NCBI RefSeq assembly: GCF_000025725.1
Contig: NC_013943.1
Location: 2,170,001-2,234,000 of the forward strand
Direction: 5' to 3'
DNA from: Denitrovibrio acetiphilus DSM 12809
GTDB lineage: Bacteria > Chrysiogenota > Deferribacteres > Deferribacterales > Geovibrionaceae
Length of the DNA stretch: 64,000 bases
The notes beneath the pieces were generated by a model, which saw only the letters and a program-made list of their open reading frames with translations, was not told the DNA's origin and did no database searches. Position numbers and translations under genes: made by a program. Of the stretch, positions 17,479-25,321 are shown piece after piece (position 1 is the stretch's first letter; the number at the start of each line of letters is the position of its first letter).

Positions 17479-18917
17479 TACTGCCTCCAGCTTTTCTTGC
17501 CCCTGACACCAAACCCCACTTCTCCCTGCCTCTTATATGGATCTTTGCTCTCAGCATGGGAAGACAGAGGTATAACCATACGCTCGTTGAGTGAAGCCTG
17601 AGTGATCAGGTGATAAGCCTTCTCTATCTGCTCTTCTGAAAATGCTGAATCTTTTAAAACTTTTTCAGCACCATCTCCACCAAACCTTTTTTCTCTCATA
17701 TACTTTCTGACATCCGTAAGTTTGTTCTGTATCTCCCTCACCGGCTCTGTATTCCCAGCAGAGAATAGCTTAGCAAGAAGTGTCAGCGGTATTTTCATCA
17801 TATCTGAATCAGGGAGTCCGGCATGAGCCTCAGCCCCCGCTGTAACAGGTGAAAGCGGCGGCACATAAAACACTGACGGAAAAGTTCTGTATTCCGGATG
17901 GAGAGGCAGTGCAAGCCCCAGCTCTTTAATGTAAGCATATGCAGGAGACTTTGAGGCAGCTTTGAGCCACTCATCGTTTATTCCCGCTTTTTTTGCCTGA
18001 CGTATAACATCCTTATCATTCGGGTCGAGGATGCAGCTTTCGTATGCCTCCATAAGATCGGCATCAGCAACAGTCATCACCTCTGCGAATCTATCCATGT
18101 CCACAAGCAAAACGCCTATGCTGCGTATTTTACCTGCACAGGACTGAGAACATATCGTTGGCTGACCGTTTTCTATACGTGGGTAGCAGAATATACATTT
18201 TTCTGATTTCGAAGTATTCCAGTTATAATATACTTTCTTATAAGGGCAGGCAGAAACGCAGTACCTCCATGATTTACATTTCTCCTGATCTATCAGAACA
18301 ACCCCGTCGTCCTCTCTCTTATATATAGCACCTGACGGGCACGATGCCACACACGCGGGGTTAGAGCAGTGATTACAGAGTCTGGGGAGATGAAACATAA
18401 ACACACTCTCAAACTCCATCATAAGTCTTTGTTCTTCTTCAGAAAGGTTCGGGTCGGCAGATGCATATTTATCAGAACCGCCCAGATCGTCGTCCCAGTT
18501 CGGACCGCTTTTAATCTCCATGTGCTTGCCTGTCACCTGAGAGATCGCCCTTGCGGTGGGCTGAGTTTTGCTTTCAGCCGCATCTATCAGATGTTCATAT
18601 TCGTATGTCCACGGCTCATAGTAATTTTCCATCTTCGGCTGATCAGGGTTATAGAATATCTTAGCGAGCATCCCGAACTTGCCGCCCAGTCTGAGCCTGA
18701 GCCCATCAGAGGTAACATCCCACCCCCCTTTATATTTATCCTGATCTTCCCACTTTTTAGGAAATCCGGTTCCCGGCTTTGTCTCTACATTATTCCACCA
18801 CATGTATTCGGCACCCTTTCTGTTCGTCCACATGTTTTTACATGTAACTGTACAGGTATGACAGCCGATGCATTTATCCAGATTAAGAATCATTGAAAGC
18901 TGAGCTTTTATATCCAT
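17478..18917 (-). CDS. narH: Respiratory nitrate reductase beta subunit
   Basis: NarH carries the four Fe-S clusters linking NarI to NarG. The 479-aa protein shows the Cys groups CIGCHTCTVTC near the N-terminus, CNHCSNPACVASCPSG, CKSWRYCVSACP (Trp in place of one Cys marks the [3Fe-4S] site, a NarH hallmark) and CIFCYPRIENGQPTIC. There is no signal peptide, consistent with a cytoplasm-facing enzyme. It starts one base after the narG stop and overlaps narJ by a base. Confidence 0.96.
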   Translation of the reverse strand: MDIKAQLSMILNLDKCIGCHTCTVTCKNMWTNRKGAEYMWWNNVETKPGTGFPKKWEDQDKYKGGWDVTSDGLRLRLGGKFGMLAKIFYNPDQPKMENYYEPWTYEYEHLIDAAESKTQPTARAISQVTGKHMEIKSGPNWDDDLGGSDKYASADPNLSEEEQRLMMEFESVFMFHLPRLCNHCSNPACVASCPSGAIYKREDDGVVLIDQEKCKSWRYCVSACPYKKVYYNWNTSKSEKCIFCYPRIENGQPTICSQSCAGKIRSIGVLLVDMDRFAEVMTVADADLMEAYESCILDPNDKDVIRQAKKAGINDEWLKAASKSPAYAYIKELGLALPLHPEYRTFPSVFYVPPLSPVTAGAEAHAGLPDSDMMKIPLTLLAKLFSAGNTEPVREIQNKLTDVRKYMREKRFGGDGAEKVLKDSAFSEEQIEKAYHLITQASLNERMVIPLSSHAESKDPYKRQGEVGFGVRGKKSWRQ

Positions 18918-18918
18918 A

Positions 18919-21900
18919 TCAGAACTCCACCTTATTGAGCTTTTTCACAAATACATACGTGTCTCTGTTAACACCTATAGGTCCCCAATAGTTAAAGTAA
19001 TAACTGAACTGCCCGTATCCGCCCACCATAGCAAGGGGTTTCAGCCGGACTCTTGTAAGGCTGTTATGGTTGCCCCCCCGTTCCTTTGTGCGTTCCGACA
19101 GAGGCACATTTATAGTGCGCTCCGTTGCGTGATAAATGTAACAAACTCCTCTCGGTATTCTCACAGAGACAACAGTTCTGCACACAACGGTTCCGTTCAG
19201 ATTATTAACCTCTACCCAGTCGTTATCTTCAATGCCGTGCCCCTCTGCATCTTTATTGTTCAGCCATATAACCTGACCGCCTCTGGAGAGGGTGAGCATT
19301 CGCAGATTATCGTAATATGTGCTGTGAATATGCCACTTGCCGTGGGGAGTGTGATAGTTCAGCTTAAGCCCTTTTGCAGTTTCATCGATCTCTTCGGTTT
19401 CGTTCAGAGAGTCTTCCGCCAGATTCTCTTTATAAACAGGGAGCGCCTCCCCAGCCATTTGATACCATTCATGATCCAGATAAAAATGCTGTCTTCCGGT
19501 CATGGTTCTCCATGGCAGCCCGAATTCAGTATTTATAGTATACGGGGCATAAGGTCTCCCCTTGTCTATTATCCCGCTCCAGCAAGGCGAAGTATGGATT
19601 CTCCTCGGCTGTATTACGATATCTTCCATACTCATATTGTTCTTCTCCGAGCCTTTCGTCAGTGGAGAAAAATCTATGCCGGTATTAGCTCCCAGAGCTT
19701 TAAAGCTTCTTTCGGCAACTTTACCATTCCCTTCAGGAGCCATATGCAGAATAGCATTAACAGCCTGCGAAGCCTCTTTGATAGAAGGACAGTCCTCTCC
19801 TGCGGCAGTGATTTTGCCATTGATGGACATCAGCTCGGAATACTCTTCGGAGGAATCCCAACTGACCCCATGTGCTCCCAGCTGCTTACCTGCATTAGGT
19901 CCCAAAGCAACGAATTTTTCGTATATCATGCCGTAGTCCCGTTCAGTAATCACAAATTTCGGCATAGTTTTCCCCGGAACAGGCTCGGTTTCGCCGTATT
20001 TCCAATCTTTCACAGATGTTTGTGTTACTTCATCAGGCGTATCGTGCATAAGAGGAACCGAAACAAGATCCTTCACCGGACCGTCGAAATGCAACGCCGA
20101 CAGATCGGAGAACTTCTCCGCTATCCCCTTGAATGTGTCCCAGTCACTGGCTGATTCCCATAGAGGAGGTACTGCTTTTTGCAGAGGGTGCACAAAAGAA
20201 TGCATGTCTGTGGTGTTCAGGTCGTCCTTCTCATACCATGTGGCAGCGGGCAGGATAATGTCGGAATACATGGCAGAAGTGTCCATGCGGAAATTTATAT
20301 CCACCACCAGATCAATCTTCCCTTCCGGTGCCGGCTCTTTATCTGAAACAGTGCGAAGGTCTTTTTTTACTTCTCTGGCTTCAAGCCCGTTTGACGCGCC
20401 AAGCACATGCTTCATAAAGTATTCATGTCCTTTCGCACTGGACGACAGAGCATTTGCCCGCCATATAAACCATACTCTCGGATGGTTTTCCGTCCTGTCA
20501 GGCTCTTCCACAGCAAAATTCATCTCTCCGCTTTTGAGCTTTGCAACCAGACTCTGCACAGGGTCTTTCCTCATGGCGAGGGTCAAAGGGTTTTCCCTGA
20601 AGCTCGGATAAAACGGAAGCCAGCCCAGTCTGACGGCTTTTGCGCTGAAATCTGCGTTATGTGATTCCTGAAATTTAGTTTTGTCTGGCACATCGAAATA
20701 TTCAAACACACTCTTTTCATAACGCCACTGGTCGGAATGCATATACCAGAAGGAAGGTGTATTCTGTAATCTGGGTGGTTTCTGCCAATCGGCAGCCATA
20801 GCTATAGATGCCCATGAGGATATCATGGCAACTTTCTCCTGCCCTACATAATGAGCCAGCCCGCCGCCGTTAACACCAACCGATCCGGTCAGCAGAAGCC
20901 CCATAATAGCAGACCGATACATGAGGTCGCTGTGAAACCAGTGGTTAACCCCTGCGCCTATGATTATCATAGATTTACCGTTAGTCTTTTCAGCGTTACC
21001 GGCAAATTCTTTTGCAACCTGAATTACAGTCTCCGCCTTTACGCCTGTGATACCCTCCTGCCATGCAGGGGTATAGGATTCCGTGTCTTTATAAGATTCA
21101 GGATAGTCACCGCCAAGCCCTCTGCCGACACCTAGCTGTCCGTTCAGAAGGTCAAAAACAGTTGCCGCATATCTCTTCTCTCCGTTAATCATGACCTCTT
21201 TGACCGGAACCTCTCTCAGGACTGCTTTTCTGGTGGATTTATCTCCGTAGAAGACATCGAAGCTCACATGAACTCTCTCGCCCCCTTCAAGCATACTGAG
21301 TGCAGGGCTGAACTCCCGTCCTGTAACTCCGCAGATATGTTCAAGTCTCCATTTCTGTTTATCAGTGCTTTTCTCTGCCCATCTGTAGCCCATTGAGCCT
21401 TTCGGAAACATAATCTCACCGGACTTCTCGTCCAGCACTGCTGTTTTCCATTCCGCTCTCTCCTCTGAGGCGCTCTCTGCCACATCGGAAGCCCGCAGAA
21501 ATTTACCACCCCTGAATCCCGTTGAATCTTTTTCAAGCACGACGAGACAAGGCAGATCAGTAAATTTACGTGCATATTCTTCAAAATACGGAATTTTCCG
21601 TTTATGATAAAATTCGGACAGAATCACATGGTTAACAGCCATCCAGAAAGCTCCGTCCTCCCCTTTTTTCACCGGAACCCAAAGGTCTGCCGTATTTGAC
21701 ACAGTGCTGAAATCCGGAGACAGAACGACTACTTTTGTCCCTCCATGTTTAGACTCTTTCAGGTAATGAGCGTCCGGAGTTCTGGTAACGCTCACATTTG
21801 ACCCCATCACAACAGTATACCCGGAGTTATACCAGTCTGCGGATTCGCAAACATCTGTCTGTTCCCCCCACACCTGCGGAGAGGCAGAAGGGAGATCACA

Positions 21901-22530
21901 GTACCAGTCGTAAAAACTCATAACAACACCGCCTATCAGATTCAGGTATCTTGAACCTGCGGCATAACTCACCTGGGACATGGCTGGGATGGGCGAAAAA
22001 CCTATTATCCTGTCAGGACCATATTTCTTTATCGTATAAATGTTTGAAGCGGCTATAATCTCATTGACAACCTCACGGTCTGCTCTTCGGAAGCCCCCCT
22101 TTCCTCTGCTCTTCACATAGGCATTGCGATTGTTTTTATTCTCCACAATACTTGCCCATGCTGCTACAGGGTCAGAGTTTTTCTTTTTTGCATTCTCCCA
22201 CAGATCAAGCAGAATACCCCTGATATACGGATATTTCACCCGCATAGGATTATACAGATACCATGAGAAGCTAGCACCTCTGGCACAGCCTCTCGGCTCA
22301 AGTCTGGGGATATCTCCGCCTATCTGCGGATAGTCAGTAGCCTGTATCTCTCCGGTTACAAGACCGTCTTTGACATAAACATTCCAGCTACAGCTTCCTG
22401 TGCAGTTTACCCCGTGAGTACTGCGCACAATCTTGTCGTGCTGCCATCTGTTGCGGTAAAGCTCTTCCCAGTTTCTCTCTTTATTAGACTCTATAAGCTG
22501 AAACCATTCAGGTTTTTTAATTGTTTTCAT
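18919..22530 (-). CDS. narG: Respiratory nitrate reductase alpha subunit
   Basis: NarG is the catalytic subunit that reduces nitrate to nitrite at a bis-MGD molybdenum site. The 1203-aa protein has family length. The N-terminal FS0 cluster motif HGVNCTGSC with a third Cys in RGCARGASFSWY is present (His in place of the first Cys, as in NarG). The YDWYCDLPSASPQVWGEQTD segment contains the Asp that ligates molybdenum. No full Tat signal is seen, so it faces the cytoplasm and depends on NarK for nitrate entry. The gene overlaps the upstream cytochrome gene by 4 bases (ATGA) and is followed closely by narH. Confidence 0.97.
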   Translation of the reverse strand: MKTIKKPEWFQLIESNKERNWEELYRNRWQHDKIVRSTHGVNCTGSCSWNVYVKDGLVTGEIQATDYPQIGGDIPRLEPRGCARGASFSWYLYNPMRVKYPYIRGILLDLWENAKKKNSDPVAAWASIVENKNNRNAYVKSRGKGGFRRADREVVNEIIAASNIYTIKKYGPDRIIGFSPIPAMSQVSYAAGSRYLNLIGGVVMSFYDWYCDLPSASPQVWGEQTDVCESADWYNSGYTVVMGSNVSVTRTPDAHYLKESKHGGTKVVVLSPDFSTVSNTADLWVPVKKGEDGAFWMAVNHVILSEFYHKRKIPYFEEYARKFTDLPCLVVLEKDSTGFRGGKFLRASDVAESASEERAEWKTAVLDEKSGEIMFPKGSMGYRWAEKSTDKQKWRLEHICGVTGREFSPALSMLEGGERVHVSFDVFYGDKSTRKAVLREVPVKEVMINGEKRYAATVFDLLNGQLGVGRGLGGDYPESYKDTESYTPAWQEGITGVKAETVIQVAKEFAGNAEKTNGKSMIIIGAGVNHWFHSDLMYRSAIMGLLLTGSVGVNGGGLAHYVGQEKVAMISSWASIAMAADWQKPPRLQNTPSFWYMHSDQWRYEKSVFEYFDVPDKTKFQESHNADFSAKAVRLGWLPFYPSFRENPLTLAMRKDPVQSLVAKLKSGEMNFAVEEPDRTENHPRVWFIWRANALSSSAKGHEYFMKHVLGASNGLEAREVKKDLRTVSDKEPAPEGKIDLVVDINFRMDTSAMYSDIILPAATWYEKDDLNTTDMHSFVHPLQKAVPPLWESASDWDTFKGIAEKFSDLSALHFDGPVKDLVSVPLMHDTPDEVTQTSVKDWKYGETEPVPGKTMPKFVITERDYGMIYEKFVALGPNAGKQLGAHGVSWDSSEEYSELMSINGKITAAGEDCPSIKEASQAVNAILHMAPEGNGKVAERSFKALGANTGIDFSPLTKGSEKNNMSMEDIVIQPRRIHTSPCWSGIIDKGRPYAPYTINTEFGLPWRTMTGRQHFYLDHEWYQMAGEALPVYKENLAEDSLNETEEIDETAKGLKLNYHTPHGKWHIHSTYYDNLRMLTLSRGGQVIWLNNKDAEGHGIEDNDWVEVNNLNGTVVCRTVVSVRIPRGVCYIYHATERTINVPLSERTKERGGNHNSLTRVRLKPLAMVGGYGQFSYYFNYWGPIGVNRDTYVFVKKLNKVEF

Positions 22531-22970
22531 TTATTCTCCTCCAGTTGGGTGTTGCTTCTGAAAACAAGCCGCCCGATAAACAGCAGTATCAAAAAAAGCG
22601 CGAAAGCGGATATAAGGATATTGCTCCCCCCTTCGACTGAAGCTTCATCAGGATTGAGTCCGGCAAAAGCCTGCACCAGCGCCTGTATCTCCTCATCCGG
22701 GATGTCCGAATCTGCGTATACAGCGTCCATAGGCTCTATTCCGCTTGCTTTTATAAAATCTGCAATAACCTCTGCGTCCTCTCCCATGTCAATATACAAA
22801 CTGCTTAGATCCGGCCCCCATGTTGAAATAGAGTACCCGCCTGCAGCAACAGAGTGACAGGTTGTGCAGGAGGGGCTGCCATCTGAAAACGGTTTGCCGA
22901 AAATATCAGCCCATGCACATGTAGCAGCACCTAAAACTGCTAATGTTATCAAAAAGATTATTTTTCTCAT
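22527..22970 (-). CDS. Membrane-anchored monoheme cytochrome c in the nar operon
   Basis: This 147-aa protein has an N-terminal signal peptide (to about residue 21, ATCAWA), one heme motif CTTCH (His39), a small cytochrome domain with a possible Met ligand near residues 67-80, and a C-terminal transmembrane helix (about 113-134) with a short charged tail. The heme domain therefore sits in the periplasm tethered to the membrane. It lies between narK (15 bases upstream) and narG (4-base overlap), so it is co-expressed with nitrate reductase. NarGHI enzymes usually need no c-type partner. A role in linking Nar to a periplasmic cytochrome pool is inferred. Confidence 0.88.
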   Translation of the reverse strand: MRKIIFLITLAVLGAATCAWADIFGKPFSDGSPSCTTCHSVAAGGYSISTWGPDLSSLYIDMGEDAEVIADFIKASGIEPMDAVYADSDIPDEEIQALVQAFAGLNPDEASVEGGSNILISAFALFLILLFIGRLVFRSNTQLEENK

Positions 22971-22985
22971 TTTTTCTCCTCAGAT

Positions 22986-24587
22986 TCAGGGGTTTCTGAT
23001 CTCGGCTCCCTTGCGTTGGTAGTACCACCAGTTGAGCACGAGACATATAAAATAATATGCGCCAAATCCGTAAAAGGCGTATTCAGGTGTTCCTGCAGCT
23101 ATCTGCTGACCAAATATCTTAGGGATGATAAATGCGCCATATGCCGCAATTGCAGATGTCCAGCCAAGTACAGGCCCCGCCTGATCTTTGCTAAATATGT
23201 ACGGGATACTTCTGAACGTTGAACCGTTTCCTATACCTGTTGTTATAAAGAGAATCATGAACATTCCGAAAAACGGCCACCAGAAAACCTCCGGCATCGG
23301 ACTCCCCTTTGCTGCCTTTATAAAATACGCAACGGCAAAGGTTGCGGCTATCTGGAGAATTGTGCTGACGGCTGTTACTTTCGCTCCGCTGTTCACCTTG
23401 TCGGCAAGCCATCCGCCAACAGGTCTTACGAGTGCTCCCAGAACAGGCCCGAGGAAAACCCACATGAGAAAATCAGGTGAATTCGGATTTCTGTATGCCA
23501 GATCCAACGGGTCGGTATAGACAAAAATATCCTGACAGAGCTTAGGAAAAGCCGCAGAGAATCCTATAAATGAACCGAATGTCATCGTATATATTGTGGT
23601 CATTATCCAGTTATGCTTACTTTTAAATATTGCGAACTGTTTGCTGAGGTTAACCTTTATCTCAGGCGGTGTGGCATATTTCATCAGCAGCAGTGTCATA
23701 ACCACCACAACCGGCAGCACTATCCACATATTGACATTCAGCCCCAAAAGCATATATGCGCCGATGCCGGAAGTAACAATGCCTATACTGGTCAGATAAA
23801 GAGTTTTGACCATGGCAGGAAGTGCCCGAGGCATTTTCGGAGTTCCTGCATCCACATTATTCATCAGAAAGAATGAAGCCGCGATAGTCACGACAAGCGG
23901 GATAAGCCATATCCACCCGGCATTCTGGATTCCTGAAAAAGCTGTTCCTGAAACTTCTATGCCATCACTGCCCACAGCGCTGAAAATAAAAATCCCTACG
24001 CTCCAAGGGATAGCTTTCTGCATTACCCCAACACCCAGATTACCTATCCCTGCATTCAAGCCAAGAGAAGTCCCCTGCATACGTTTCGGAAAGAAATAAC
24101 TGATATTACTCATAGACGATGCGAAATTCCCACCACCGAAACCTGATAAGGCTGCAAGTACAGCAAATGTTATATATGGGGTTCTGATATCTGAAAGTGC
24201 ATAGCCTACTCCCACAGCAGGAATTAAAAGCAGCGCAGTGGTCACGAAAATCACATTCCGCCCGCCACTGATGCCTATCAGAAAAGAATTTGGTATCCTG
24301 AGAGTAGCGCCGGACAGACCTGCTATCGCCGGAAGTGTGTAATAGAGGTTATTAATTTCTTTCAGAGCAGCATTGATCTCATCCTGATTCATTCCGTGAG
24401 TAATCATCCCGAAGTTATAACCAAACTCTTTAAGCTTAGTGGCTATTATGCTCCACATTATCCAGACAGCAAATGCCAGAAGAAGGGCGGGTATAGATAC
24501 TAAAAGATTTTTTATAGCAATCTTTTTCCCTTCACGCTCCCAAAACGAACGATCTTCAACATTCCATTTCTCAATGTTAATACGCAT
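22986..24587 (-). CDS. narK: Nitrate/nitrite transporter of the NarK family
   Basis: This 533-aa MFS transporter is longer than E. coli NarK (463 aa), with extra length in a periplasmic or loop insert before the second helix and a long N-terminal tail (MRINIEKWNVEDRSFWE). It has about 12 transmembrane helices and the nitrate-signature-like segments GGGNFASSMSNISYFFPKRMQG and TTGIGNGSTFRSIP. It imports nitrate and/or exports nitrite for the cytoplasm-facing NarG. AAGGGAG precedes the ATG. It is the first gene of narK-cytochrome-narGHJI, behind the FNR-type promoter at about 24711. Confidence 0.95.
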   Translation of the reverse strand: MRINIEKWNVEDRSFWEREGKKIAIKNLLVSIPALLLAFAVWIMWSIIATKLKEFGYNFGMITHGMNQDEINAALKEINNLYYTLPAIAGLSGATLRIPNSFLIGISGGRNVIFVTTALLLIPAVGVGYALSDIRTPYITFAVLAALSGFGGGNFASSMSNISYFFPKRMQGTSLGLNAGIGNLGVGVMQKAIPWSVGIFIFSAVGSDGIEVSGTAFSGIQNAGWIWLIPLVVTIAASFFLMNNVDAGTPKMPRALPAMVKTLYLTSIGIVTSGIGAYMLLGLNVNMWIVLPVVVVMTLLLMKYATPPEIKVNLSKQFAIFKSKHNWIMTTIYTMTFGSFIGFSAAFPKLCQDIFVYTDPLDLAYRNPNSPDFLMWVFLGPVLGALVRPVGGWLADKVNSGAKVTAVSTILQIAATFAVAYFIKAAKGSPMPEVFWWPFFGMFMILFITTGIGNGSTFRSIPYIFSKDQAGPVLGWTSAIAAYGAFIIPKIFGQQIAAGTPEYAFYGFGAYYFICLVLNWWYYQRKGAEIRNP

Positions 24588-24602
24588 AAAAAACTCCCTT
24601 AA

Positions 24603-24656
24603 ACTGGATGAACCAGTATTCTTTACATAAAGTTAAACGACAGAACCATACTGTCG
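24603..24656 (-). other. Two small hairpins in the narK leader
   Basis: ACTGG-ATGAA-CCAGT (24603-24617) and CGACAG-(7)-CTGTCG (24638-24656) lie in the roughly 124-base leader between the predicted transcription start and narK. They could affect mRNA stability or bind a regulator. No NarL heptamer pair is obvious. Confidence 0.35.
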
Positions 24657-24717
24657 GATTTCTGGGAAAATTTATGGCATCACAAAATAATAATAATAAT
24701 AACACTCACCACGATCA

Positions 24718-24758
24718 ATTATAACACTATTATAGTATCAATAATTGATCTGGATCAA
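24718..24758 (-). promoter_or_regulatory. FNR/CRP-family class II promoter of the nar operon
   Basis: TTGATCTGGATCAA (24745-24758) matches the FNR consensus TTGAT-N4-ATCAA exactly. On the minus strand a perfect TATAAT lies at 24723-24718. The predicted start, near 24711, puts the box centre about 41 bases upstream, the classic FNR class II spacing for anaerobic activation. The fnr gene itself is not in this stretch. Confidence 0.85.
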
Positions 24759-25003
24759 GAAAAGGACAATTCAGCCTATCTCCTGTTTTTAAGTATTTCA
24801 TCGAAGTACGAATACAAAACATAGTTATAATAATATATAAAGTTAATAAGTTTAATCAAATAATAAACTATCAATTCGAGATGTGATTATTCTTTTATAA
24901 TAAATGAAAATCAGAAGGGGTTCGGCACTCTCCATATGAGCACCCTTAGATGCCGGACTACGAGCTTAACAAGTCTGCTTAATCATACTTAAGCAACTTA
25001 ACG

Positions 25004-25040
25004 AAAAAAGGGCATCGATCAATAAAGACCAATGCCCTTT
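25004..25040 (-). terminator. Terminator of tRNA-Pro
   Basis: On the minus strand AAAGGGCAT (25040-25032) pairs with ATGCCCTTT (25015-25007) and is followed by TTT (25006-25004). This is a canonical intrinsic terminator 5 bases after the tRNA. It closely resembles the terminator at 15729-15760, loop included. Confidence 0.85.
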
Positions 25041-25045
25041 GCATA

Positions 25046-25119
25046 TCGGGATGACTGGATTTGAACCAGCGACCCCCTGTTCCCGAAACAGATGCGCTGC
25101 CAGGCTGCGCCACATCCCG
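25046..25119 (-). tRNA. tRNA-Pro (anticodon CGG)
   Basis: The minus strand folds as a 74-base tRNA: acceptor stem CGGGATG/CATCCCG, D-arm with GCGCAGCCTGG, anticodon stem CTGTT/AACAG around TTCGGGA (anticodon CGG), and a T-arm with GGTTCAAATCC. The discriminator base is A and the 3' CCA is not encoded. A promoter and an intrinsic terminator flank it, so it is a single-gene unit. Confidence 0.95.
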
Positions 25120-25132
25120 ATTAAGTTTTTGT

Positions 25133-25162
25133 ATTCTATAAAAAACATGACAAAAAAGTCAA
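25133..25162 (-). promoter_or_regulatory. Promoter of tRNA-Pro
   Basis: On the minus strand TTGACT (25162-25157) and TAGAAT (25138-25133) are separated by 18 bases. The start would fall a few bases before the mature tRNA end at 25119. Confidence 0.65.
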
Positions 25163-25231
25163 CACACTAATCTTAATTAAATATTAACTTTTTTAATAAC
25201 ATCTCGAACCGTAATAATAAAAATATTTCAG

Positions 25232-25272
25232 CATATGAAACTATTTTTGCGTCATATGATATTTTACGCAAA
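25232..25272 (+). promoter_or_regulatory. Candidate AraC-type operator for the TonB/ABC operon
   Basis: CATATGA occurs at 25232-25238 and again at 25253-25259, exactly 21 bases apart, each followed by a TTTT-(T/A)-(G/C)CG-like element. That is two direct repeats on the same DNA face, as AraC-family activators use. TTTGCGT (25246-25252) and ACGCAAA (25266-25272) also form an inverted pair. The site lies about 50-90 bases before the TonB receptor ATG; the AraC gene at 30565-31461 is the obvious candidate binder. Confidence 0.5.
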
Positions 25273-25321
25273 GCAATCTTACTATCATAGGCATGCTTAC
25301 TAAAATCACGGAGGCATTATT

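Noticed and set aside
19066-20154. A 362-codon plus-strand ORF opposite narG
   Set aside because: It is a shadow of the narG reading frame with no domain of its own.
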